The position numbers and the translations under genes are program-made. Shown in pieces: positions 9,043 through 17,823 of a DNA stretch of 64,000 bases (the stretch's first letter is position 1; each line of letters starts with the position of its first letter). Where the stretch lies: assembly GCF_934772795.1 (NCBI RefSeq), contig NZ_CAKVMR010000002.1, positions 1-64,000 of the forward strand, read 5' to 3'. The stretch comes from an uncultured Holdemanella sp. GTDB lineage: Bacteria > Bacillota_I > Bacilli_A > Erysipelotrichales > Erysipelotrichaceae. The notes under the pieces were generated by a model that was not told where the DNA came from, ran no database searches, and worked only from the letters and a program-made list of their open reading frames with translations.

Positions 9043-10437
9043 TCATCTATTTTCTGAAAATGAATGATATAAATCATCCAATGTATAAAGAATCAAATTT
9101 GAATCTTCCTTTAAATCAAAACCAGATTTTGAAAAAAAGCCGTATTTATAACATGTCATATTCACATTTTTTACTTGTTCGATCTCTTTATCCACAACAT
9201 CCTGTGTTACTTTAGAATTCTTGTACTTGCATTCATAAAATATATATCCCTTTTCATCTTGCGTAACTACATCAAATTCTCCGTTCATCTTATTTACAGG
9301 ATCATCATAATAGTATTTTCCAATCTCAAAGAATGGTATTTCGAATCCATTCAATCTATTCTTTCGAATCAAAAATTGTTGACAAATCCATTCAAACACA
9401 GATGGAACATGACTCTTATACAAATCATCCTGTATAAATCGATCAAAGAATGCATCTTCATTCATTACATTTAATTGCGAAATATATTTATAGATATATT
9501 TATAGTAAAACAATGTAAAATTATCGCAAATATAATACCCAGCTTTTTTCTTATTATTCTTATCATTAATAGGTGATCTTTTTTCAACCACACCCATTTT
9601 CATCAATTTATCTAAAACATCCGAAAGAATTGGGCTCGATGCGATATGTGATTTATTTAAAATATTCGTAAATTTTGTATTTCCTGCAGCTAAAGTTTCA
9701 AACACTTCATTCGCATTATTTATTTTTGAGATTTCATTTTTCAAGTACATAGGCACTTCATTCAACAATAATCCATTTTGTGAAGCAATTAAATCAATGA
9801 TATTTTCTCTTACACTTAACGATTCATCAATTAAACGATTATAATATGGAATACCACCAAATACACTATACAACGTTACTTTATCTTCGTTTGAAAAAGA
9901 TGGATAAAATAGACTTGAATCATAATAATCCATCGGTTTTATATCTAAAATCCTTGTGAATCGACCATATAAAGGATTTTCTCGTTCAATCAAGGACTTC
10001 ATTGTATCCACATAAGAACCACATAATATAAGTTTCAAATGGGAAGTATGTAAATGTTTATCAATCACAGTTTGAAGAATACTGTCTAACCCTTTCATGC
10101 AACTGCGTAAATATGGATATTCATCCAATACAAAAATAACTGTTTTGTCTTTGGCATACGAAAATAGAAATTCAAACACTTCTTCTATTGACTGAAAGCC
10201 TAGGCGTGGCAAATTCAACATATCGGAAATCAGTGATGAAAGACTATCCACATTGGATAATTCTGTAGTTTGTTTAGCTTCATAATAAATATACTCCCCT
10301 TTGAAATCTTCGATGGCCTTCTTGATCAATTCTGTTTTCCCTATTCTTCTTCGTCCATATATCAATACAGATTCTTGTCGATTGGATAAAAATACACGAT
10401 TTAAAATCTTTAGCTCATTCTCTCTACCTACAAACAT
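9043..10437 (-). CDS. AAA+ ATPase of the archaeal-ATPase/DUF234 type with nuclease-like tail
   Basis: A P-loop ATPase of about 464 residues: VGRENEL opening, Walker A GRRRIGKTEL, Walker B TVIFVLDEYPYL and sensor ILCGSY. A winged-helix-like middle part follows, and the C-terminus contains FDVVTQDEKGYIFYECKYKN, which resembles the D-(E)xK core of PD-(D/E)XK nucleases seen in the DUF234 part of this family. The function of these proteins is not known; they are common in gut bacteria as scattered single genes. I chose the ATG at 10437 because GGAGGG lies just before it; the longer frame would place the site inside the gene. Confidence 0.82.
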   Translation of the reverse strand: MFVGRENELKILNRVFLSNRQESVLIYGRRRIGKTELIKKAIEDFKGEYIYYEAKQTTELSNVDSLSSLISDMLNLPRLGFQSIEEVFEFLFSYAKDKTVIFVLDEYPYLRSCMKGLDSILQTVIDKHLHTSHLKLILCGSYVDTMKSLIERENPLYGRFTRILDIKPMDYYDSSLFYPSFSNEDKVTLYSVFGGIPYYNRLIDESLSVRENIIDLIASQNGLLLNEVPMYLKNEISKINNANEVFETLAAGNTKFTNILNKSHIASSPILSDVLDKLMKMGVVEKRSPINDKNNKKKAGYYICDNFTLFYYKYIYKYISQLNVMNEDAFFDRFIQDDLYKSHVPSVFEWICQQFLIRKNRLNGFEIPFFEIGKYYYDDPVNKMNGEFDVVTQDEKGYIFYECKYKNSKVTQDVVDKEIEQVKNVNMTCYKYGFFSKSGFDLKEDSNLILYTLDDLYHSFSENR

Positions 10438-10497
10438 AAGCCCTCCGTTTTTAGTCATTTATTTTTTACTAATATTTATCTGACTAAAAAATAACAC

Positions 10498-10527
10498 TAA
10501 AAAAATAGAAAGTCAAACGACTTTCTA
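10498..10527 (-). terminator. Terminator of the oligoendopeptidase gene at 10525
   Basis: A perfect 9-bp stem TAGAAAGTC/GACTTTCTA (10506-10514, 10519-10527) is followed on the minus strand by seven T. It includes the stop codon. Confidence 0.88.
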
Positions 10528-12297
10528 CTTCATAATACTCTCAAATTCATCAATTAAAGAATCAAACAATTCAATCGCATCTTCCACTGGTTTTGGACTT
10601 GCCATATCAACACCGGCCATACGTAATAATTCAACTGGTGATTTTGTACATCCACCCTTTAAGAATGACAAATATGCATCAATATCGGCTTGTGTTCCAT
10701 GAAGCAATTTTTGTGATAGAGCCATAGCTGCGCTAAAACCTGTCGCATATTGGTATACATAGAAATTCATATAGAAATGTGGAATACGAGCCCATTCCAT
10801 ACTGATTTCATCATCTACAATCACATCTTCACCATAATAGAATTTATTTAAATCTGCATAGATTTGATTCAATGTATCGCTTGTCAAAACTTCATTATTT
10901 GCGGTCTTTTCATTGATGATCTTTTCAAATTCCGCAAACATACACTGTCTAAACAATGTAGTTCTAAATTGTTCCATAAAGTGATTGATCAAATAAGCCT
11001 GGAATTTAGAATCTGAGTTTTGTTTGCGCAAATAATCCATCAATAAAGCTTCATTACAAGTACTGGCAACTTCAGCCACAAATATTTTATAGTGACGATC
11101 TAATGGAGCTTGGTATTTTGTAGACATATAGGAATGCATCGCATGTCCCATTTCATGGGCTAAAGTAAATTCTGTATCTAAAGAATCCGCAAAGTTCATT
11201 AACACAAATGGATGTACTCTTTGTCCACTTGAATAAGCACCTGAGCGTTTACCTTCATTTTCATATACATCGATCCAACGCGAATTCAACCCTCTTTCAT
11301 AAACTTTGGCATATTCAGTTCCATACAATTGAATAGAATGTAAGACATCTTCTTTGGCCTGTTCAAAAGATACAGGAACATTACATTCATTGACCATAGG
11401 CACATATAGATCATACATATGAAGTTTATCTTTCTTCATAACTTCTTTACGCACTCGCATATATTTATGTAAAACATGAATATTTTTATGTACCGTTTCA
11501 ATCAATTGTTCATATACTCTTGGTGAAATATTATTCGCATCTACAGCACATTCTAAACTGGATGCATATTTACGGGCTGTACTATTAAATTTCAACTGAT
11601 TTGTCTGTCCATTTAAACAAGCAGCTAGTGTATGGATCATAGAACCATATCCTGCATAGAAATTACGATATGCACTTTCTCTAAGCACTTCATCTTCCTG
11701 CTCTAACATATGAATGAATGTACCTGTAGTTAAAGTGTGTTTATTTCCTTTTGAATCAATCGCATCTTCAAATTTCAAGTCTGCATTATTCAACATTCCA
11801 AAAATAGAATAAGGCGTATCCTGCATCAATGAGCTGGATGCCATTAATTTTTCTTCTGTTTCAGATAATACGTGTTCTTTTAAGCGACACACCTCTTCTA
11901 GATACACACGATATCTTTCTAAGATGGGTTGGGATGCATAAAAAGATTCTAAATCTTTAATCTGCATAATTTGTACATCACTAAAAGAAAGCTGTGTAAA
12001 GATCTCAACCGCTAACGCATTGGCCTTTCCTTTTAATTCTTGATGATGTGCATCAGCTGTATCTTGATCTGACAATAATGAGGCATAGCCCAAACAATCA
12101 TCTAATAGACATGTTAATTTTTCATATCCCTTTAAAAATGATAATAAGTTGGATGCATCATCCAATTTTCCATCATATGCACAAAGCTCGTTTCCTAATT
12201 CTTTACAAGTTTCTAAACAAGCTAAAAAGGCAGCTTCATCTTCAAAAATATCTTCTGTTTTCCAAGTATTTTCTATTTTTTGTTCATTACGCTTCAT
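10525..12297 (-). CDS. pepF: Oligoendopeptidase F (M3B metallopeptidase)
   Basis: Cytoplasmic zinc peptidase that cuts short peptides. It has 590 residues, close to the ~600 typical of PepF. The zinc motif is HEMGH starting at residue 381 (TLAHEMGHAMHS), with the downstream glutamate ligand in the EVASTCNEALL segment. The ATG at 12297 has GGAGG ten bases upstream; a longer in-frame start would read through this site. It has its own terminator. It lies next to the PTS-peptidase island but none of the island palindromes is visible upstream, so it may be regulated separately. A second M3 enzyme is at 16111. Confidence 0.93.
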   Translation of the reverse strand: MKRNEQKIENTWKTEDIFEDEAAFLACLETCKELGNELCAYDGKLDDASNLLSFLKGYEKLTCLLDDCLGYASLLSDQDTADAHHQELKGKANALAVEIFTQLSFSDVQIMQIKDLESFYASQPILERYRVYLEEVCRLKEHVLSETEEKLMASSSLMQDTPYSIFGMLNNADLKFEDAIDSKGNKHTLTTGTFIHMLEQEDEVLRESAYRNFYAGYGSMIHTLAACLNGQTNQLKFNSTARKYASSLECAVDANNISPRVYEQLIETVHKNIHVLHKYMRVRKEVMKKDKLHMYDLYVPMVNECNVPVSFEQAKEDVLHSIQLYGTEYAKVYERGLNSRWIDVYENEGKRSGAYSSGQRVHPFVLMNFADSLDTEFTLAHEMGHAMHSYMSTKYQAPLDRHYKIFVAEVASTCNEALLMDYLRKQNSDSKFQAYLINHFMEQFRTTLFRQCMFAEFEKIINEKTANNEVLTSDTLNQIYADLNKFYYGEDVIVDDEISMEWARIPHFYMNFYVYQYATGFSAAMALSQKLLHGTQADIDAYLSFLKGGCTKSPVELLRMAGVDMASPKPVEDAIELFDSLIDEFESIMK

Positions 12298-12397
12298 GAG
12301 TAAACAACCTCCATTAATATGTCTATTGTAACACAATATAATACAAATTAACTAAGTTACAAATTACTAAGTTATAACTGAGCAAATTTTCTTTCCC

Positions 12398-12422
12398 ACA
12401 AGAAAAGACGGGAAACCCGCCT
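12398..12422 (-). terminator. Terminator at the end of the IIA-IIB-peptidase-cutC operon
   Basis: A GC-rich 7-bp stem (12406-12412 with 12416-12422, one wobble pair) with loop TTT is followed on the minus strand by TTTTCTTG. It overlaps the cutC stop region. Confidence 0.8.
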
Positions 12423-13164
12423 ACTTGATACTATCCACTAATTTTTTTACCAATTCCACATCAACGACATCATAGTCATTTTCATGTGGACTTGCCAAGT
12501 AACTATAAGAAACGCCATTTTTAGTGGTTGTCGCATCTGCCTTATAGCTCTTACAAGAAGAATGCACCTGATATACACCTGTATAATTCATCATCATTTT
12601 TGCGTTTTCTGCATTCATTCCACTACCAGGAAGAATCTGAATCTTATCTCCATATTGATTATTCAATACTTTAATTAAATCAATTCCTTCCATAGCTTTT
12701 GATTTTTGTCCACTTGTCAATACACGATCTGCCCCTAAATCAATTAATGTTTCAATGGCTTCAAATGCATCTGGCGTAACATCAAAAGCTCTATGGAATA
12801 CAGCTTCCTTATTGTATGAATGAATCAAATCAATCATTCTTTTTGTGTCCTCTTCACAAATTGTGCCATCTTCATTTAAGAAACCAAACGCAATTCCATC
12901 GGCACCATGATCTAAAAGAATCTTGGCATCTTCAAACATAATTTTTACATCTTCTTTTTCATAACAGAAACCAGCAGCACGTGGGCGTACCATACAAATC
13001 ACTGTTAAGTCTGTTTCTTTTTTTACACGAACTAGACTTGCGACACTTGGCGTTAAGCCACCAACACTTAACGCACTATTTAATTCAACCCTCTTTGCGT
13101 TACCATGATATGCAGCTATACAATCTTGATAACTACCTGCACATACTTCAATCATTCTCTCCAT
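12421..13164 (-). CDS. cutC: CutC family TIM-barrel protein
   Basis: CutC was named for copper homeostasis in E. coli, but a copper role is doubtful in many bacteria and the reaction is unknown. The 247 residues form one barrel domain: MIEVCAGSYQDCIAA, RVELNSALSVGGLTPS, ICMVRPRAAGFCY, HRAFDVTPD, RVLTSGQ, ILPGSGMNAEN and VHSSCKS are family motifs. The gene overlaps the 3' end of the M20 peptidase gene by 17 bases; the first ATG (13164) has GAGG eight bases upstream. It is last in a PTS/peptidase operon, which suggests a metabolic role on the imported compound rather than copper handling; that is inference. Confidence 0.9.
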   Translation of the reverse strand: MERMIEVCAGSYQDCIAAYHGNAKRVELNSALSVGGLTPSVASLVRVKKETDLTVICMVRPRAAGFCYEKEDVKIMFEDAKILLDHGADGIAFGFLNEDGTICEEDTKRMIDLIHSYNKEAVFHRAFDVTPDAFEAIETLIDLGADRVLTSGQKSKAMEGIDLIKVLNNQYGDKIQILPGSGMNAENAKMMMNYTGVYQVHSSCKSYKADATTTKNGVSYSYLASPHENDYDVVDVELVKKLVDSIK

Positions 13165-14269
13165 TAGCCAACCTCACTATACTTAATGCGTATATTTTCG
13201 CATTTAAAATCAAATCACTACGATCCATCCATTCATTTGGATTGTGCCCAATGCCTTTTTGCCCAGGAAAACTAGGTCCAAAAGGAACTATATTCGGCAT
13301 GATCTTCGCATACGTTCCACCCGTAGTTGTAACTGGCGTACCATCCATGCCTGTTACCTTTTCATAGGTAGCCTTTAATGTTTGGCACAAGAATCCATTT
13401 TTATCAAAATAAACAGGATCATAATTATGTATACATTCTACTTGTAGTTCTTTGCTTAATTTAGATTTGATTGTCTCCTCTATTGTATCATTACTAATAC
13501 TTGCAGGATAGCTAAAAGAGAAGTCAAAACCAAGTTTTCCTTCTAGATCCACTAATTTTTTATTACTCATCTGCATTTTACCAAATTCAGGATCCTCAAT
13601 ATTTAGCCCTAATTTATTTCCAAATCCATTGTCCGATAAAATATATTCATTAATAAATTGATTGAATGCAGTCTTATTTTCAATATCCGTACTCACACGA
13701 TAAGTACTTCTGCCTCTTTCCGCATAAACAACCGGATATTTACAATCGGGTGTCCAGCCCATAATAGGTGGTTTTCTGACTTTAAGGAAATGTGTTAAAT
13801 CTTCAAATCCCGTTTCTTCATTTGTTCCAAACAAAATATAAACAGGACGCTTTAACTGAATTCCCAATTCCTTTATGGCATATAATGCATATAGACAAGA
13901 TAGAGTAGGACCTTTATTATCTAAAATACCACGGGCAAAAATTCTGCCATTTTCATCTTCATAAGCTGAGAATGGAGGATGATTCCATCCTTCGCCTACA
14001 GGAACAACATCTAAATGTCCCATAATACCAATATAATCTTCACCTGTGCCATATTTGGCAATACCTACCATATGATCGACGTTTTCTGTTTCAAAGCCCA
14101 ATTCAGAAGCTAATTTCAATGCTTCTTCTAAAGCTTTATTTACGCCCTCACCAAAAGGCATGCCTGGCTTTGCTTCACTTTGTACGCTATCGATCTGAAC
14201 AATTCTTTTGATTCCTGAAATCATCTCATCGCTAATTTCATCGATCTTCTTTAATAATTCCTCTTCCAT
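13148..14269 (-). CDS. M20 family metallopeptidase, PepV/Sapep-like but short
   Basis: Zinc-dependent peptidase of the M20 family, 373 residues against ~470 for PepV dipeptidases. The metal ligands are visible: GHLDVVP (His, Asp), GILDNKGP (bridging Asp), NEETGFED (catalytic Glu and Glu ligand), TPDCKYP (Asp), and GHNPNEW (His). The part between about residues 180 and 290, which is the lid/dimer domain, is shortened. It sits 1 base after the glycosylasparaginase gene and overlaps cutC, so all are translated from one transcript. It probably removes an amino acid from a small peptide or conjugate; the substrate is unknown. Confidence 0.88.
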   Translation of the reverse strand: MEEELLKKIDEISDEMISGIKRIVQIDSVQSEAKPGMPFGEGVNKALEEALKLASELGFETENVDHMVGIAKYGTGEDYIGIMGHLDVVPVGEGWNHPPFSAYEDENGRIFARGILDNKGPTLSCLYALYAIKELGIQLKRPVYILFGTNEETGFEDLTHFLKVRKPPIMGWTPDCKYPVVYAERGRSTYRVSTDIENKTAFNQFINEYILSDNGFGNKLGLNIEDPEFGKMQMSNKKLVDLEGKLGFDFSFSYPASISNDTIEETIKSKLSKELQVECIHNYDPVYFDKNGFLCQTLKATYEKVTGMDGTPVTTTGGTYAKIMPNIVPFGPSFPGQKGIGHNPNEWMDRSDLILNAKIYALSIVRLANGEND

Positions 14270-14270
14270 A

Positions 14271-15230
14271 TTATTTCCTAACTAATGGAGCTGTACGTGT
14301 GGCCATATAGTTATCCATCCATTCTTTACTTGCGACTTCAAATGTACATTTACCGTCCTCATCATGATTCACTAAATATACAGTTGGAGCTTGTGTTTCA
14401 GTTGCCACTACAAAACTAAAGCCTTCAATATTTGTAGCACAACCCCATTCCCCCTTGTTGTTCATCGCAATCAAAGACATGTCTCCTGCTTTTCCTCTTC
14501 TTCGTTTCAACTCCAAATCAAAGTCGTGTACAGCTTTTTCACAAGCCTGTTGAGGATGCATGCCTTCTTTCATTAGACGAACGATTTCATAAGAAACACA
14601 GCCCTTCATAACATCTTCACCTAAACCTGTAGCACTTGCTCCTCCGGCAAAAGAATCTACATAGAATCCAGAACCACATACAGGAGAATCGCCTAGTCGT
14701 CCTGGATGTTTCATGAACAATCCAGAAGTACTTGTTGCACTTGTCATGTGTCCATCATAATCTAGACAAACCATACCTACTGTGTCATGTCCTGAATATG
14801 GTTTTAATTCCGTATTTGTGATTTCTTTTGTACGATTGTGATAATGGATCTTAGCACGATCTGTCAACATTGTTTTTCTTTCAAAGCCATGTCTTGAAGC
14901 ATATTTTTCAGCTCCTTGTCCCACTAAGAAATTATTGGCATCATAGTGCATTAGACTACGTGCAATACTAACAGGGTTGGCAAAATCTTTAACGCCTCCA
15001 ACACATCCAAATTCGAGTGTATCTCCATCCATAAAAGCAGCATCTAATTCCACTTCCATTTCTTCATTTGGAAGTCCACCATATCCTACACTTTTATAGT
15101 ATTCAAAATCCTCTACAGCTTTGATTGCTTCTTCAATCGAATCCGCTGCACTTTCGTTATTTTTTAACATAGAATCTGCTTTTTGTATTCCTTCTAAAGC
15201 CATTCTCCATGTTGCGATAATTCCGTACAT
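14271..15230 (-). CDS. N4-(beta-N-acetylglucosaminyl)-L-asparaginase (glycosylasparaginase) family Ntn-hydrolase
   Basis: Members of this family self-cleave before a threonine and hydrolyse the bond between GlcNAc and asparagine, or act on isoaspartyl peptides. The nucleophile is Thr150 in SGHDTVGMVCLD. The following motifs SATSTSG, HPGRLGDSPVCGSGFYVD and GASATGLGEDVM match the aspartylglucosaminidase branch more closely than plant-type asparaginases. The start at 15230 has AGGAGG seven bases upstream. It lies between PTS IIA/IIB and an M20 peptidase, which suggests that the PTS substrate is a glycosyl-amino acid such as GlcNAc-Asn; that is inference. An intra-operon terminator lies just upstream. 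Confidence 0.85.
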   Translation of the reverse strand: MYGIIATWRMALEGIQKADSMLKNNESAADSIEEAIKAVEDFEYYKSVGYGGLPNEEMEVELDAAFMDGDTLEFGCVGGVKDFANPVSIARSLMHYDANNFLVGQGAEKYASRHGFERKTMLTDRAKIHYHNRTKEITNTELKPYSGHDTVGMVCLDYDGHMTSATSTSGLFMKHPGRLGDSPVCGSGFYVDSFAGGASATGLGEDVMKGCVSYEIVRLMKEGMHPQQACEKAVHDFDLELKRRRGKAGDMSLIAMNNKGEWGCATNIEGFSFVVATETQAPTVYLVNHDEDGKCTFEVASKEWMDNYMATRTAPLVRK

Positions 15231-15252
15231 ACTTTTTCCTCCTGTATAATCC

Positions 15253-15280
15253 AAAAAATAAAATCGCTTTAAAAAAGCGA
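15253..15280 (-). terminator. Terminator between PTS IIB and glycosylasparaginase genes
   Basis: A 7-bp stem TCGCTTT/AAAGCGA (15264-15270, 15274-15280) is followed on the minus strand by TTTTATTTTTT. It lies between IIB and the glycosylasparaginase ribosome site. No clear promoter is seen after it, so partial read-through would set a lower level of the downstream enzymes. Confidence 0.75.
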
Positions 15281-15282
15281 CC

Positions 15283-15606
15283 TTATTTGTTTTTAAATTT
15301 TTTCATTTGCACGATAGCTTTTTTTAATACTTTTTCTGCATCCATCATACCATAATCTGTTGGATCAATAACCATAACTGGTGTTTTATCACCATATTTT
15401 TTATTGATTTCATCAAATAAGAATTTAGTTTGTGGACCAATCAAGATACAATCTAAAGTATTTTTTTCAATAATGTCTTGAATGATTTTATATGAAAATG
15501 CCTTACATTCAATTGGCAAGTTGTGACTATCTGCCACATCCTGCATACGTTGTGCCATCATACTTGTTGACATTCCATTATCACAAAATAAGTATACTCT
15601 TTTCAT
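15283..15606 (-). CDS. PTS system lactose/cellobiose-family IIB component
   Basis: Cytoplasmic phosphocarrier that takes phosphate from IIA and passes it to the sugar held by IIC. It is a 107-residue single-domain protein with the phospho-cysteine at residue 8 (VYLFCDNGMSTSMMAQRM), the usual position in CelA/ChbB proteins, and the conserved GPQTKF and VIDPTDYG segments. It starts 9 bases downstream of IIA. The IIC gene lies in the second half of the island, over 7 kb away, under the same type of operator. Confidence 0.93.
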   Translation of the reverse strand: MKRVYLFCDNGMSTSMMAQRMQDVADSHNLPIECKAFSYKIIQDIIEKNTLDCILIGPQTKFLFDEINKKYGDKTPVMVIDPTDYGMMDAEKVLKKAIVQMKKFKNK

Positions 15607-15615
15607 ATTCGTCTC

Positions 15616-15939
15616 CTACCTATTCTCAATATCTTGAAATTTCTTGAAAATTACGATTTGTTGTTCGGCAAAAGCCTTAAAATTTTCAGCTGCCATCAAT
15701 TGATCCTCTGCATGCATCAACAACATATTTACCGCAACAGACTCTCCTCTTGCCTCTTGCTGAATCAAAGAAGCATGTGCCTCATGACCTTTAATATAAA
15801 TAGCGTCTCCTTCTTTAATTAATTCTTCCGCCTTATCAAATTCGTATGCCTGTGCCTTACGTGCTGCTTCAATATAGCTTGATTTTGCAGTACCTACACA
15901 AGAAATAATTTGAAAGCTTATCATTTCCAAGTTTTCCAT
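15616..15939 (-). CDS. PTS system lactose/cellobiose-family IIA component
   Basis: Helical-bundle phosphocarrier (107 residues from the chosen start) that receives phosphate from HPr. The phospho-histidine is His76 in LLMHAEDQLM; MISFQIISCVGTAKSSYIEA is the typical first helix. I chose the ATG at 15939 because AGGAGGG is 6 bases upstream; longer frames would run into the promoter. It is the first gene of the IIA-IIB-glycosylasparaginase-M20-cutC operon and faces two upstream palindromic operators and a TACAAT -10. Confidence 0.92.
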   Translation of the reverse strand: MENLEMISFQIISCVGTAKSSYIEAARKAQAYEFDKAEELIKEGDAIYIKGHEAHASLIQQEARGESVAVNMLLMHAEDQLMAAENFKAFAEQQIVIFKKFQDIENR

Positions 15940-15963
15940 AGATACCCTCCTTGTTCTGATTGT

Positions 15964-15969
15964 ATTGTA
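15964..15969 (-). promoter_or_regulatory. -10 element of the PTS IIA operon promoter
   Basis: The minus strand reads TACAAT, with a likely start point near 15957. No good -35 is present, which fits an activator-dependent promoter. The operator at 16003-16019 is centred about 54 bases upstream of this start point. Confidence 0.55.
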
Positions 15970-16002
15970 CATCATACAAAATTTCTTTTCTATGAATCGA
16001 AC

Positions 16003-16019
16003 TTCCTAGCGATTAGGAA
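16003..16019. promoter_or_regulatory. Palindromic operator 1 (TTCCTA-N5-TAGGAA)
   Basis: The sequence TTCCTAGCGATTAGGAA is a perfect inverted repeat. It is one of six such sites in the island, lies between the divergent IIA and M3 peptidase genes, and is centred about -54 from the predicted IIA start point and -82 from the M3 start point. Confidence 0.8.
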
Positions 16020-16030
16020 ATATTCGATTA

Positions 16031-16047
16031 TTCCTAACATTTAGGAA
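16031..16047. promoter_or_regulatory. Palindromic operator 2 (TTCCTA-N5-TAGGAA)
   Basis: The sequence TTCCTAACATTTAGGAA is the second perfect palindrome in the divergent region. Its centre is 28 bp from that of operator 1, about -54 from the predicted M3 peptidase start point and -82 from the IIA start point, a mirror image of operator 1. Confidence 0.8.
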
Positions 16048-16080
16048 ATTCCTTTCTGAGTATTCCATTCCTATACTTCC

Positions 16081-16086
16081 TATAAT
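16081..16086 (+). promoter_or_regulatory. -10 element of the M3/M19 peptidase operon promoter
   Basis: A perfect TATAAT precedes the M3 gene by 25 bases, giving a start point near 16093. No TTGACA-like -35 is seen at the right distance, again fitting activation from the upstream palindromes. Confidence 0.6.
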
Positions 16087-16110
16087 AACTATGGAAAGAC
16101 AGGTACACAA

Positions 16111-17823
16111 ATGACAAACAATTATAAATGGGATTTATCCAAATTATATACTGGTTATGATGATCCAATTTTTTTAAAGGACTATGACCAGTTAGTAAAC
16201 TACAAAATAGAAAATGTGAATACAGACATTTCCTTTAAACAACTCGAAGAAATCAAGGATTTAGAATATCGACTTCGTTTATATGTAACACTAAGACTGA
16301 GTGTAGAAGCCAACAACGAAGATGCGATTTTATGGTCAAGCAAAGTATTAAGTGCTTGTGCTGTAGCCGCAAATCAAATGAATGAATTATGGACATGGAT
16401 CCTAGAAGACAGAGAAATTAAACAATCGAATTATTATTCAACTTATAAATTTATCATTGAAGAAAAATTAAACAATGCCAAGCACACATTGCCTTTAGAA
16501 CAACAAGAAATATTAAATTTAATATATCCAACAAGTAAAAAAGCTTTCTCGGATATGTACTATGCACTAACTGGAAATGCCAAGGCCAACTATCGTGGGA
16601 ACAGTTTACCTTTAACACAAGTAAAGAATATGTGTCATGATAATGATTCCAACGTTCGTAAAGATGCATTTCTAGCCGAGCTTGAAGCCTATAAACCAAT
16701 TGAAACACCACTTGCCTTTGCGGTAAGTGCCATCAAGAAGCAACAACTTATAGAGGCGCGTTTACTTGGCTATAAAGATCCTTTAGAAAAAATGTTGATT
16801 GAATCAAGAATGTCATCCAAAACACTCGATGCGATGATGACAAGCATTCAAAAATATTTACCTGTATTTAGAGAATACCTTCGCACAAAAGCCAAGATGC
16901 TAGGTTATGATAATGGTCTTCCTTGGTATGAAATTTATGCCACTTTACAAGATTGTGACTTTAATTTCTCTATCGAAGATTGTGAATCCTATATTTTAGA
17001 TGCATTCGAAAAAGTAGGTGAAAACTTACATGAAATGACAAAAACTGCATTTCATGAACATTGGATCGATTATCCAACTTATGAAGGTAAACAGCCGGGT
17101 GCTTTCTGTGAAAACTTAGGTTGGATCCATGAGAGTCGTATCATCACAAACTACAACAATACATTAAGCGATATTATTACAGTAGCTCATGAATTGGGTC
17201 ATGCCTTCCATGGTGAAATGATTGAAGAACAAGCTATTTTAAACCGTGATTATTGTATGCCTCTGGCAGAAACGGCAAGTACATTTAATGAAAATGTAAT
17301 GTATAACTATATGGCAAGCATTTTACCTAAAAAAGAAAAATTATTAGTCATTGATACACAATTATCGGCATTATGTCAAAACGTATTGGATATCTATGCA
17401 CGTTTCTTATTTGAAAAATCTGTATTTGAACATATTGAAGAAGGTTTCTTAAATGCCAAACAACTATGTGAATTAATGAAGGAAGCTCTAAATAAATCGT
17501 TTGGTGATGGCTTAGACCAGAACTGGATCCATCCTTATCGTTGGATCACAAAAGTGCATTACTATATTCCAGATATCGCATTCTACAACTTCCCATACAC
17601 ATTTGGTGCTTTATTCTCTCGAGGATTGTATGCGAAATTTAAAAAGGAAGGAACATCCTTTATTCCTAAATATGAGAAGTTGCTTGCCGCAACAACCACT
17701 AACACTTGTGAAAATGTCGCAAGTATGGCAGATATCAACATAGAAGAAGAAACTTTCTGGCAAGAAAGTCTACAATCCATTGCCGATCAGATTCAAGACT
17801 TCTTAAAGGAGCTAAACGCATGA
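16111..17823 (+). CDS. M3 family oligoendopeptidase
   Basis: Zinc oligopeptidase of 570 residues, distantly related to the PepF at 10525. The zinc site is HELGH starting at residue 360 (ITVAHELGHAFHG), followed by the MPLAETASTFNENVM segment with the third ligand glutamate, and by the C-terminal FYNFPYTFGALFS region typical of the M3B branch. The PGAFCENL motif sits before the zinc site. The ribosome site (GACAGG) is modest. It is the first gene of a two-gene plus-strand operon; its stop overlaps the start of the M19 dipeptidase gene by 4 bases. Cytoplasmic, as no signal peptide is visible. Confidence 0.9.
   Translation: MTNNYKWDLSKLYTGYDDPIFLKDYDQLVNYKIENVNTDISFKQLEEIKDLEYRLRLYVTLRLSVEANNEDAILWSSKVLSACAVAANQMNELWTWILEDREIKQSNYYSTYKFIIEEKLNNAKHTLPLEQQEILNLIYPTSKKAFSDMYYALTGNAKANYRGNSLPLTQVKNMCHDNDSNVRKDAFLAELEAYKPIETPLAFAVSAIKKQQLIEARLLGYKDPLEKMLIESRMSSKTLDAMMTSIQKYLPVFREYLRTKAKMLGYDNGLPWYEIYATLQDCDFNFSIEDCESYILDAFEKVGENLHEMTKTAFHEHWIDYPTYEGKQPGAFCENLGWIHESRIITNYNNTLSDIITVAHELGHAFHGEMIEEQAILNRDYCMPLAETASTFNENVMYNYMASILPKKEKLLVIDTQLSALCQNVLDIYARFLFEKSVFEHIEEGFLNAKQLCELMKEALNKSFGDGLDQNWIHPYRWITKVHYYIPDIAFYNFPYTFGALFSRGLYAKFKKEGTSFIPKYEKLLAATTTNTCENVASMADINIEEETFWQESLQSIADQIQDFLKELNA

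Noticed and set aside
13148..13164. A later start for cutC at 13155 to avoid overlap
   Set aside because: The first ATG has GAGG at a better distance; overlaps of this size occur throughout the window.
15997..16050. The divergent region repeats as a possible CRISPR remnant
   Set aside because: Only two short palindromes are present, with no regular spacers; they match the operator motif seen at other promoters.
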